Positions 25,434 through 33,116 of a DNA stretch of 64,000 nucleotides are shown here, in pieces. Below the pieces are notes generated by a model that saw nothing but the letters and a program-made list of their open reading frames with translations, had not been told where the DNA came from and made no database searches. The stretch covers positions 1 to 64,000 of the forward strand of contig WOUR01000014.1 in assembly GCA_009772935.1 (NCBI GenBank), written 5' to 3'. Origin of the DNA: Rhodospirillaceae bacterium (GTDB lineage Bacteria; Pseudomonadota; Alphaproteobacteria; Reyranellales; Reyranellaceae). The position numbers were made by a program, and so were the translations under genes. Position 1 is the stretch's first letter. Every line of letters starts with the position of its first letter.

Positions 25434-27080
25434 CTAGTTTTCCCAGCGCCATTGTTCGATCCACAAGGTCGAGCTGTTGAGCGTGCCGGTCGGCGTCACG
25501 CCCTTGAGCGGCTTTGGAATGACGAACGGATCGACCCGGAAGAACAGCGGTAGGGAGGGCAGGTCGTCTGCCGCCAGCTTCTGGATCTCGGCGAACAGGG
25601 CGCGTCGCTTGACGACGTCAAGTTCGCGTTCGGCGGCGTCGAGCGCCGTGTCCATCTCGGGATTGGCGTAGCCCGGATAGTTCTGGCCGCTCCAGCCGTT
25701 GTCGGCCGAGGGGATCTCTCTGGAATGCAGCGACGAGCGCGGTACGCCTTCAGGCCGCTGCACCCAGGCATACATGCCGAGGCCACTATAGGTGCGCTTG
25801 CCCATCGCCTCGAAGAAGATGCGCGGCGGTTCGGCCTTGAGGCGGACCTCGATGCCGACTTGCCGGAGCTGGCTCTGGATCACCTGCGCCACCAGTTCGC
25901 GCACGCGATTGCCGGCGGTGGTGCCCAGCTCGATCGACAGCTTCTCCCCGGCCGCATTGTGGCGGACGTTGTTGCGGAAGGTCGAGAAGCCCGCCTCGTC
26001 CAGCAGCTTGCGGGCCGCCGTGGGGTCGTAGCCATACTGTCGGGCGGCCGGGCTGAACATAGGGTCGAGGTCGCTGATCCCGCCATGGGCGATCGGCTGC
26101 TTCCCCTCGAACAGTTTCTCCGAGATGGCCTTGCGGTCGATGGCCAGCAGCATGGCCTGCCGCACCCGCCGGTCGGCCAGCAGCTTGTTGTCGAGATTGA
26201 CGTCGATATGTTCCCAGATCAGCGCCGGCTTGTAGACGACGTTGTACTTGTCCTTGTGGCGCTTCTCGAAGGCGATCGCCTGGTCGAGCGACAGGCCGAG
26301 CTCGCCCAGCACATAGTCGACGCTGCCGGACAGCAGATTGGCTTCCAGCGCCGCGGTGTTCTCGATGATGCGCACCGTGATGCGCTTGAAATTCGGCTTC
26401 TCGCCCGTCCAGGTAGGGTTCTGCTCCAGCACGACCCGGCTGCCGGGCACGATCTCGGTGAGGCGGAAGGGACCGAAGGCGAGGCCAGGGTTGGTCGATT
26501 GGGTGTCGTAGGCCGTCTTGTTGCGATACTCGGCCGGATTGGCGTCGAAGATCGGCTTCTCGATGTGCGCCGGCAGCAACTGCAGGCCGATGCTGTTGTA
26601 GTCGAAGGTGACGCGGTCGATCGTCATGGTGAAGCGACGGTCGTCCTTCACGTCCAGCTTGATGATCCGTTTGTAACTCTCTGACGAGGCGACCCCCGAT
26701 AGCGGGTGCTGTCCGACCTGCAAAGTGAAGGCGACGTCCTTTGCGGATACCGGCGTGCCGTCGCCCCAGCGCATGTCACGCAGCTCGACGTCGATCTCCA
26801 TTCCTTTCTTGTCGTCGCCAAGATCGACTACCCGGGCCTTGCCGTTCTCGATGGTGGGCAGTTCGGTACAGACCAGGCAGACGAGTTTCCAGTCCGCGTC
26901 GAAGGCGGTCACCGGACGCGCCGTCATGTTGGCGATCAGCGACTTGGCCAGCATGGAACTGATGATCGGGTTCCAGGTGCCCGGCATCTGCGTCATGGCG
27001 ACGACGAGCTCGTCCTTCGCGCTGGCAGGAGAGGCGAGGGCGCCGAGCGCCAGGAGGGTCGAGAGAAGGCGGCGGATCAT
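25434..27080 (-). CDS. Peptide ABC transporter substrate-binding protein, second system
   Basis: A 548-aa periplasmic protein of binding-protein family 5. The signal peptide is about residues 1-21 (MIRRLLSTLLALGALAS, ending ASA). The mature part starts KDELVVAMTQMPGTWNPI. Family features include LRDMRWGDGTPVSAKDVAFT, DRRVRQAMLLAIDRKAI and YDPTAARKLLDEAGF. It is the first gene of a four-gene minus-strand operon with two permeases and a deacylase. Cargo may be N-acylated amino acids or peptides given the deacylase, which is inference. Confidence 0.9.
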   Translation of the reverse strand: MIRRLLSTLLALGALASPASAKDELVVAMTQMPGTWNPIISSMLAKSLIANMTARPVTAFDADWKLVCLVCTELPTIENGKARVVDLGDDKKGMEIDVELRDMRWGDGTPVSAKDVAFTLQVGQHPLSGVASSESYKRIIKLDVKDDRRFTMTIDRVTFDYNSIGLQLLPAHIEKPIFDANPAEYRNKTAYDTQSTNPGLAFGPFRLTEIVPGSRVVLEQNPTWTGEKPNFKRITVRIIENTAALEANLLSGSVDYVLGELGLSLDQAIAFEKRHKDKYNVVYKPALIWEHIDVNLDNKLLADRRVRQAMLLAIDRKAISEKLFEGKQPIAHGGISDLDPMFSPAARQYGYDPTAARKLLDEAGFSTFRNNVRHNAAGEKLSIELGTTAGNRVRELVAQVIQSQLRQVGIEVRLKAEPPRIFFEAMGKRTYSGLGMYAWVQRPEGVPRSSLHSREIPSADNGWSGQNYPGYANPEMDTALDAAERELDVVKRRALFAEIQKLAADDLPSLPLFFRVDPFVIPKPLKGVTPTGTLNSSTLWIEQWRWEN

Positions 27081-27107
27081 GTCCGCCGCACCGTAGCAAA
27101 GAGCCGG

Positions 27108-27884
27108 CTAGCGGCCCAGCGCGCGCGACGGCGGGCGGCCGCCGTGGCTGGCCGACCACTTCTCCGGCGCCTCGAGGAAGGCGCGCGTCTCGATCAGGCC
27201 CATCTCGTCGAAGTACTTGTGCTTTTCGGCCGCTTCCAGCGCGTCCCACCAGGTCGCCAGCGCATGCAGTTTCACGCCAGCCGCGGCCAGCATCTCGATG
27301 CTCTGCGGGAAGATGCCGTAGTGGAACACCACGAAACAGTCGGTGACCTTGGCCTCGGCTTTCTTCAGGGCCTCGATGAACACCAGCTTGCTGCCGCCGT
27401 CGGTCGCGAGGTCTTCGACCAGCAGGACGCGCTTGCCGGGCTTCAACTCGCCCTCGATCTGCGCCATGCGCCCGAAGCCCTTCGGCTGCTTGCGGACGTA
27501 GATCATCGGCTTCTTGGAGAGCGCCGCCAGGAACGCGGCGAACGGGATGCCCGCGGTCTCGCCGCCGGCCACAACGTCGATCTTGTTCCAGCCGATGGTC
27601 TTCTCGATCATCTTGTGGGCGTGGGCCATGATCTTGGCCCGGGCTTCCGGGAACGAGATGATCTTGCGGCAGTCGATATAGACCGGGCTCGCCCGGCCCG
27701 ACGTGAAGATGTACGGGTTGTCCGGGCGGCAATGGATGGCCTCGATCTCCAGGAGGAGACGGGCGGTGTCGCGCGCTTCCGGCGTACCGCTGGCGCGGTC
27801 CGAATTCGCCTTCTCGGTCAACTTCTTGGTGGCCTTGGCTGCGGGCGCAGTTTCAGTCGATTTGGCCTTCTTCTTCGTCGCCAT
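27108..27884 (-). CDS. pyrE: Orotate phosphoribosyltransferase with lysine-rich N-terminal extension
   Basis: Makes orotidine 5'-phosphate from orotate and PRPP in pyrimidine synthesis. The 258 residues exceed the usual ~215. Residues 1-45 are a lysine/alanine-rich, presumably disordered tail (MATKKKAKSTETAPAAKATK). The enzyme follows: FTSGRASPVYIDCRKI, VVAGGETAGIPFAAFLA, MIYVRKQPKGFG and the PRPP loop VLLVEDLATDGGSK. MATKKK at 27884 has a G-rich ribosome site upstream. It is followed on the same strand by the binding-protein operon after only 28 nt, but the functions are unrelated. Confidence 0.92.
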   Translation of the reverse strand: MATKKKAKSTETAPAAKATKKLTEKANSDRASGTPEARDTARLLLEIEAIHCRPDNPYIFTSGRASPVYIDCRKIISFPEARAKIMAHAHKMIEKTIGWNKIDVVAGGETAGIPFAAFLAALSKKPMIYVRKQPKGFGRMAQIEGELKPGKRVLLVEDLATDGGSKLVFIEALKKAEAKVTDCFVVFHYGIFPQSIEMLAAAGVKLHALATWWDALEAAEKHKYFDEMGLIETRAFLEAPEKWSASHGGRPPSRALGR

Positions 27885-27996
27885 GCTGCTTTTTTCCCCC
27901 ACGCCGCTTGCGACAAAATGACGGCCGTGTGTTTAGCCTTCATGCACCGGACCGGCAAGGGCACGGCAGGCATTCTGGCGAGAAGAAGGCAGAAAA

Positions 27997-28626
27997 TTAG
28001 TCCGTTTCCGGATGAAACTTATGCCGCGTCACAGCGACGGGCAGGCGCCACCCCCGGTAGATCGACATCAACCGGAGGAACAGACAGATGCCGGCACCCG
28101 CCAGGGCCGTCGGGAGCATCGACCAACCCGCCCAGTACCCCAGGGAGATCGTGCCCGCGCCGGCGAGGGCCGCGACGGCGTAGAGTTCCGAGCGCAGGAC
28201 CGTCGGGACCTGCAGGGTGAGCAGGTCGCGCGCCACCCCGCCGCCGATGCACGTCACCGTGCCCAGCATGGCCGCCATCAGGGGATTGAGCCCGTAGAGC
28301 AGGGCCTTCTCGGTGCCGGTGACCGCAAACAGGCAGAGGCCGGCGGCGTCGAACAGGAGAACGGGTGTGCGCAACCTGTCGATCACGTCCGATGCGAAGA
28401 ACCCCACGAACCCTGCCGCCGCCGTCGCCGCCAGATAGCGCCAGTCCACGATGGCGGCCGGTGGCACGGCTCCGATCAGCAGGTCGCGCGCCAGGCCGCC
28501 CGCGACCCCAGCCAGCCAGGCCACGACCAGCACCCCGAACAGATCCAGTTGCTTGCGCACGCCCCGCGTGGCGCCACTGATGGCGAACACGAAGGTGGCG
28601 GCGAGGTCCATGGTATCGAAGAACAT
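27997..28626 (-). CDS. TRIC-family/UPF0126 membrane protein (YadS/YicG-like)
   Basis: A 209-aa inner-membrane protein with about seven hydrophobic spans. It shows the internal duplication of UPF0126: AISGATRGVRKQLDLFGVLV with GGLARDLLIGAVPP in the first repeat, and AVTGTEKALLYGLNPLMAA with GGGVARDLLTLQVPTVL in the second. Prokaryotic TRIC homologues form trimeric cation channels; a potassium or similar ion role here is by homology. It diverges from the DUF1345 gene at 28689 with 62 nt between starts. Confidence 0.9.
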   Translation of the reverse strand: MFFDTMDLAATFVFAISGATRGVRKQLDLFGVLVVAWLAGVAGGLARDLLIGAVPPAAIVDWRYLAATAAAGFVGFFASDVIDRLRTPVLLFDAAGLCLFAVTGTEKALLYGLNPLMAAMLGTVTCIGGGVARDLLTLQVPTVLRSELYAVAALAGAGTISLGYWAGWSMLPTALAGAGICLFLRLMSIYRGWRLPVAVTRHKFHPETD

Positions 28627-28688
28627 GCCGGAAGCTTACAGCGATTGCCGTCCGCCGCCGAGATGCCAGAGTGCGGTATGGAGCCAGC

Positions 28689-29360
28689 ATGACCAATTCG
28701 ACCGTCCCATCCAGCGCGTTCCGCCGCTTCGTCAATGCCCGCACCCGGCTGATGATCGCGCTGGCGGCCGGTCTCGTGCTCTTCCTCATCCTGCCTCCGG
28801 ACATGCGGTCTGCCACGAAGACCCTGCTCGCATGGGATCTGACGGCTCTGGCCTACATCGCGATGACGCTGATCATGATCGCGAGATCCACGGTCGATAC
28901 CTGCTACGCACGCGCCGCCTACTATGACGAGGGCGACTGGATCATCCTGCTGGTAATCGTCGTCAGCGCGAGCGCGAGCTTCGCGACGATCTTCTCCGAA
29001 CTGGCGGTCCTCAAGACGCCCCAGGGTTCCCTGTGGCACGCCCTCGTGCTCACGGGGGCAACCGTCGCCCTCTCCTGGACATTCACGCACCTCGTGTTCA
29101 CCCTGCACTACGCCAACATCTACTATCGGCCGGACGATGACGGGCCGGGCGGCCTCGAATTCCCTGGTGACCGCCCGCCTGACTACTGGGACTTCCTCTA
29201 TTATGCGTTCGTGATCGGCTGCGCAGCCCAGACCGGGGACGTCGGCACGGTTTCGCGCGCGATGCGGCGGGTGACACTCGTCCACGGCATCGTTTCCTTC
29301 GTATTCAATACGGCGATCCTCGCCCTCACCATAAACGTCGGAGCGAGCCTCCTGTCATGA
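28689..29360 (+). CDS. DUF1345 membrane protein
   Basis: A 223-aa inner-membrane protein with about five spans. The DUF1345 pattern is visible: LLAWDLTALAYIAMTLIMI early, YYDEGDWIILLVIVVSASAS, then WTFTHLVFTLHYANIYY, and DYWDFLYYAFVIGCAAQTGD. The LHYA/Y-Y and FLYYAF-(x)-TGDV motifs are the family signature. Function unknown. Its stop overlaps the TspO start (ATGA), so the two are coupled. Confidence 0.88.
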   Translation: MTNSTVPSSAFRRFVNARTRLMIALAAGLVLFLILPPDMRSATKTLLAWDLTALAYIAMTLIMIARSTVDTCYARAAYYDEGDWIILLVIVVSASASFATIFSELAVLKTPQGSLWHALVLTGATVALSWTFTHLVFTLHYANIYYRPDDDGPGGLEFPGDRPPDYWDFLYYAFVIGCAAQTGDVGTVSRAMRRVTLVHGIVSFVFNTAILALTINVGASLLS

Positions 29361-29854
29361 GCAGCAAGCGTAGTGATCTCAGCACCGGCAAGGACATCCT
29401 TGCGCTCGTGCTCTTCGTCGGCATCTGCCTCGGCGTCGGTGGACTAGGCGGTGCGGCGACCAACACCAGCGTAACGACCTGGTATTCAACGCTCGCCAAA
29501 CCATCGTTCAATCCACCCAACTGGATATTCGGCCCGGTCTGGACCGCGCTTTACGTCATGATGGGCATCGCCGCCTGGCGGGTCTGGCGCGCGGCCGATC
29601 GCGACACTGCGCGTGGCCCGCTGGCGGTCTTCGCCCTGCAACTGGCGGTCAACCTGGGCTGGAGCGTCGCCTTCTTCGGACTGCGCGACCCCGGGCTTGC
29701 GGTTGCGGTGATCCTCCTGCTCGACCTGCTCGTGCTCGCGACGGCGCTCGTGTTCCGGCGAATCGACGGTCCCGCGGCGATGCTGCTGGTGCCCTATCTG
29801 GCCTGGATCTCGTTCGCGACGGTCCTGAACGTCACCATCTGGCGCCTGAACTAG
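29357..29854 (+). CDS. tspO: TspO/MBR (tryptophan-rich sensory) protein
   Basis: A 165-aa inner-membrane protein with five spans. The family signature WYSTLAKPSFNPPNWIFGPV and WTALYVMMGIAAWRVW are intact, as is LQLAVNLGWSVAFFGL. TspO binds porphyrins and sterol-like ligands and in Rhodobacter modulates oxygen-dependent gene control. A link with porphyrin/oxygen stress fits hemA elsewhere in the window but is inference. It is coupled to DUF1345 and its stop overlaps the convergent MFS stop by 3-4 nt. Confidence 0.92.
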   Translation: MSSKRSDLSTGKDILALVLFVGICLGVGGLGGAATNTSVTTWYSTLAKPSFNPPNWIFGPVWTALYVMMGIAAWRVWRAADRDTARGPLAVFALQLAVNLGWSVAFFGLRDPGLAVAVILLLDLLVLATALVFRRIDGPAAMLLVPYLAWISFATVLNVTIWRLN

Positions 29855-31296
29855 TGTTCCGGCGGGTGCTGGGCGGGCGTGTCGTGTTTGCTGATGTCGC
29901 CGCCGTCGTCTGACTTCAGTTCCATGAACACGACGGATGAGGCAATCGTCATGACACCCAGGATCAGGAAGGCCCGTTGCACGCCGAAGATCATCGCGCC
30001 GGCGTGAGAGTGCATCTCCGCCGGTACGAACATCGCGGCGATCAGGGACGCACCGGCCACGCCGAAACTGATCGAGAGCTGCTGACCGGTTGACGCGATC
30101 GTGCTGGCGCCGCTCGTCTGAGATCCGGAAACGTCGGCATAAACCAGGGTGTTCATGCTGGTGTACTGCATCGACGTGAACAGGCCGAGCACGAAGGCCT
30201 GCAGGACGATGCGCCAGATCGGGGTCTCGGCGCCGACGGTGGCAAAGGACATGATGAGCAGGCCGACGACGATGGTGTTGAAGACCAGCACGTTGCGATA
30301 GCCGAAGCGTGCCAGGATCGCCGGCATAAAGCTCTTGAGCCCGATCGAGGCGATGGCCTGGGGCAGGACCAGCAGGCCCGACTGGATCGGCGAGAAGCCG
30401 AGGCCGATCTGGTAGAGCAGAGGAAACAGGAACGGGATGCCGCCCAGGCCCAGCCGGGTGAAGAAGCCGCCGTTCACGGCCGCCCGGAAGGTCCTGATCC
30501 TGAACAGGCCGAGATTGAGCAGAGGAAAGTCCGTCAGCACGGCGCGGATGCCGTATCCCGCGAGCATCGCGGCCGAGACCGCCAGAAGAACGATGATCTC
30601 CTGGCCCGAAAGGGTGTTGTCGCCGAACACCTCGAGGACATAGGACAGCAGGGCGATGCCGCCGCCGAACAGGATCAGCCCCAGCACGTCGAGCGGATGG
30701 GTCTTCTCCTCGCGATAATCGGGCAGGTAGCGGCCGACGAAGTAGAGACCAACGATTCCCACGGGAATGTTGACGAAGAAGACGACGCTCCAGTGCAGCC
30801 AATGGACGATCGCGCCGCCCGCCACCGGACCGATCATCGGGCCGATCAGGCTCGGGATGGCGACGAAGCTCATGGCCCTGACCAGATCGGCCTTGCCGTA
30901 GGTGCGGGCCAGCGTCATGCGGCCGACCGGCATCATCATGGCGCCGCCCACGCCCTGGAGGACGCGGCAGGCCACTAGCATCTCGATGCTGGTCGAGACG
31001 CCGCACAGCAGTGACCCAAGGCAGAAGACGGCGATTGCCGCCACGAAGACCCGGCGTGTACCGAAGCGGTCGGCCAGCCAGCCGCTGACTGGAATGAAGA
31101 CCGCAAGGCTCAGCGTATAGCTCGCCAGCACCGACTTTACGTTAAGGGGTGTCACGTCCATCGCCTGGGCGATGGCCGGCACCGCGGTGTTCAGGATGGT
31201 CGTGTCGAGCGACTGCATGAAGAACGCCACGGCGACCAGCCAGGGCAGCAGGCGCTTGATGCTGTCGTCGGGAAGAGGGGGCGAAGGCGCGTTCAT
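29851..31296 (-). CDS. MFS transporter, DHA2 (EmrB/QacA) drug-efflux family
   Basis: A 481-aa inner-membrane protein with about 14 spans. N-terminal LPWLVAVAFFMQSLDTTILN carries the conserved LDxTIVNVALP-like motif D1. SGWLADRFGTRRVF is motif A, and RVLQGVGGAMMMPVGRMTL is motif B/C, typical of DHA2 exporters. No membrane-fusion partner gene is adjacent. Start MNAPSPPLP at 31296 is preferred over upstream in-frame starts, since the first hydrophobic span begins 17 residues later. Confidence 0.9.
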   Translation of the reverse strand: MNAPSPPLPDDSIKRLLPWLVAVAFFMQSLDTTILNTAVPAIAQAMDVTPLNVKSVLASYTLSLAVFIPVSGWLADRFGTRRVFVAAIAVFCLGSLLCGVSTSIEMLVACRVLQGVGGAMMMPVGRMTLARTYGKADLVRAMSFVAIPSLIGPMIGPVAGGAIVHWLHWSVVFFVNIPVGIVGLYFVGRYLPDYREEKTHPLDVLGLILFGGGIALLSYVLEVFGDNTLSGQEIIVLLAVSAAMLAGYGIRAVLTDFPLLNLGLFRIRTFRAAVNGGFFTRLGLGGIPFLFPLLYQIGLGFSPIQSGLLVLPQAIASIGLKSFMPAILARFGYRNVLVFNTIVVGLLIMSFATVGAETPIWRIVLQAFVLGLFTSMQYTSMNTLVYADVSGSQTSGASTIASTGQQLSISFGVAGASLIAAMFVPAEMHSHAGAMIFGVQRAFLILGVMTIASSVVFMELKSDDGGDISKHDTPAQHPPEH

Positions 31297-31377
31297 GGCG
31301 AATTCATGGGCAGTCTGGCCCCGGACCAGTGGCGGACGCAATGCACCGTTTCGTATAGGGTTCGCCAGGAGGTCTGC

Positions 31378-31770
31378 ATGTACCGGATCCTGGTTTCAGT
31401 AATAATTCTCTGGGCCGGGGGCGCCGGGGCGCAGCCGCAACTCGCGAACCCGGCTTCGGTCAACTGCACGCAGCAGGGTGGCACCCTGTCGATCGAACGG
31501 CGGCCCGACGGCGGCGAGTTCGGCGTCTGCGTCTTCACGGACAATTACCAGTGCGAAGAGTGGGCGCTGTTGCGAGGCGAGTGCCCCAGGACCGGCCTGC
31601 GTGTGACGGGTTATGCCACGCCGGCGGCACGCTATTGCGCCATCACCGGGGGGCACTACTCGGTCGTGTCGGCGCCCGGGGCCACGCCGGAGCGCGGAAT
31701 CTGCTTGCTGCCCAACGGCAGGTCCTGCGAGGCCGATGCGCTCTACACCGGTACCTGCACCGGCCGATAG
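31378..31770 (+). CDS. Exported DUF333 protein with two cysteine-rich repeats
   Basis: A 130-aa protein starting at 31378 behind a perfect AGGAGG. The signal peptide (MYRILVSVIILWAGGAGA) is followed by a DUF333 unit, NPASVNCTQQGGTLSIE with GVCVFTDNYQCEEWALLRGEC. A second degenerate copy is RYCAITGGHYSV with GICLLPNGRSCEADAL. Ten or so cysteines suggest disulfide-stabilised periplasmic repeats. DUF333 proteins are described as putative haemolysin/Kazal-like small secreted proteins; real function unknown. Confidence 0.78.
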   Translation: MYRILVSVIILWAGGAGAQPQLANPASVNCTQQGGTLSIERRPDGGEFGVCVFTDNYQCEEWALLRGECPRTGLRVTGYATPAARYCAITGGHYSVVSAPGATPERGICLLPNGRSCEADALYTGTCTGR

Positions 31771-31771
31771 G

Positions 31772-32134
31772 TCAAGTCAGCGCGTTGAGGAGGGCCGATT
31801 CAAGGTCTTCAAGACTGTACGGCTTGTGAATGACCTGCGTGCCGGCGAGGCCGGGTGGCAGGACGGAGACGCCGTACCCGGTGGCGAAGAAGAAAGGCAC
31901 GCCGCGGCTCTTCAGAGCCTCGGCCACGGGAAAGCTCTTCTGGCCGGAGAGGTTGATGTCCAGGACGGCCACGTCGCAGGCGATCATGCGGGCCGTCGCG
32001 AGGGCCTCGTCGAGCCGCGCACAGGAGGCGGCGACCTCGTGCCCGAGCTCGGCCAGCATGTCTTCGAGTTGCATGGCAACCAACGCTTCGTCCTCAACGA
32101 TGAGAATGCGCCGCTTTGCCGAGATGGAACCCAT
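31772..32134 (-). CDS. Stand-alone response-regulator receiver protein
   Basis: A 120-aa single receiver domain. Acidic pair Glu14-Asp15 (ILIVEDEALVA), phospho-acceptor Asp59 (AVLDINL), Thr85 (FFFATGY) and Lys104 (VIHKPYS) are present, so it should be phosphorylatable. No output domain and no kinase gene is adjacent. It resembles the single-domain receivers common in alphaproteobacteria, which act as phosphate sinks or bind a partner. It converges on the DUF333 gene and diverges from the flavodoxin-fold gene. Confidence 0.88.
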   Translation of the reverse strand: MGSISAKRRILIVEDEALVAMQLEDMLAELGHEVAASCARLDEALATARMIACDVAVLDINLSGQKSFPVAEALKSRGVPFFFATGYGVSVLPPGLAGTQVIHKPYSLEDLESALLNALT

Positions 32135-32183
32135 GGAGCACTTTTAGCGCAACGCCGCCTCCGGGGCGACCGTTGGGGACCTC

Positions 32184-32777
32184 ATGCGAATCCAGGTCGT
32201 ACATTGTCATCCACTCGAAGAGAGCTTCAACCATGCCCTCTTTCGGACCGCGGTGGAGACGCTGCGGGTAGCCGGCCACGAGGTCGTCGCAACCGACCTC
32301 TATCGCGAGGGGTTCCAGCCCGCGATGACAGAAGGCGAACGCCGGACCTACATGGGCAATGGTTACGACGATTCGCGCATCGCTCGCTACGTCGAGATCC
32401 TGAAAAGCGTGGAGGGTGTCATCTTCTGCTATCCGCACTGGTGGTATTCGATGCCGGCGGTTCTCAAGGGCTACGTCGATCGAGTCTGGGGGCCGGGCAC
32501 GGCCTTCGTCTACGATACGAAGGACAACCACCTCGAGCCGAATCTCCGCAACGTCAAGCTGCTCGGGGTCGTGACCACCTTCGGCTCGCCGTGGTGGATG
32601 GTCCGGCTATTCGCCGGCGATCCCGGCCGCAAGGTCGTCATGCGAGGCCTGAAGCCGATGTGCGCCAAAGGCGTCTCGAGTTTCTGGCTGGCCCATTACG
32701 ACATGGATCATTCCACGCAGGAGTCGCGCGGCGCCTATCTCGACAAAGTGAAGGCGCGGCTCATGGCTCTCCGGTAA
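32184..32777 (+). CDS. NAD(P)H dehydrogenase (quinone)-family flavoprotein
   Basis: A 197-aa flavodoxin-fold protein (MdaB/KefF/NQO group), cytoplasmic. IQVVHCHPLEESFNHALF is the phosphate-binding N-terminus. GVIFCYPHWWYSMPAVLKGY and DRVWGPGTAFVYD are the flavin-contacting and active-site loops, and LLGVVTTFGSPWW follows. Likely reduces quinones or acts as a two-electron reductase against oxidative stress. Start ATG at 32184. Confidence 0.85.
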   Translation: MRIQVVHCHPLEESFNHALFRTAVETLRVAGHEVVATDLYREGFQPAMTEGERRTYMGNGYDDSRIARYVEILKSVEGVIFCYPHWWYSMPAVLKGYVDRVWGPGTAFVYDTKDNHLEPNLRNVKLLGVVTTFGSPWWMVRLFAGDPGRKVVMRGLKPMCAKGVSSFWLAHYDMDHSTQESRGAYLDKVKARLMALR

Positions 32778-32807
32778 TGGCCGCGCCTCTCCAGACTGCT
32801 GGAACAA

Positions 32808-32987
32808 CTAGCGGGTCGGGGTCGTATAGGTGGTGGTCGTCGTCGTCGGGGTATAGGGGTCGGACGATACGGTCGTGGTGCGCTGGGTCGTCGTCTGGGC
32901 CGGAACCTCCACGACGCGTTCGCTCCGGACCGAGCAACCCGCGACGACAGTACCGATCAGCGAGACGAGAACGATTGACTTGATCAT
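32808..32987 (-). CDS. Small threonine-rich lipoprotein (59 aa)
   Basis: The minus-strand frame from ATG 32987 reads MIKSIVLVSLIGTVVAGCSV. A lipobox (VVAGC) places the lipidated Cys at 18. The rest is a short polar tail with RSERVVEVPAQTTTQ and a run of threonines before YTTPTR. The start is preceded by GGAG and purine-rich sequence. It is probably an outer-membrane-anchored small lipoprotein of the envelope; no family is recognised. It stands alone between the flavoprotein gene (convergent) and the monooxygenase gene (divergent, 129 nt away). Confidence 0.7.
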   Translation of the reverse strand: MIKSIVLVSLIGTVVAGCSVRSERVVEVPAQTTTQRTTTVSSDPYTPTTTTTTYTTPTR

Positions 32988-33116
32988 GGACGCTCCTTTG
33001 CCTGCAATTGATGCAGCGCAACGGGAGCCGGGAAAATCGGTTGCGTCCGGCGGCGGGGGATCGTTGTGCGGTGGTGACGCGTTGCAGAAAGGACACGCGG
33101 GGCATTAGGCTATTGC

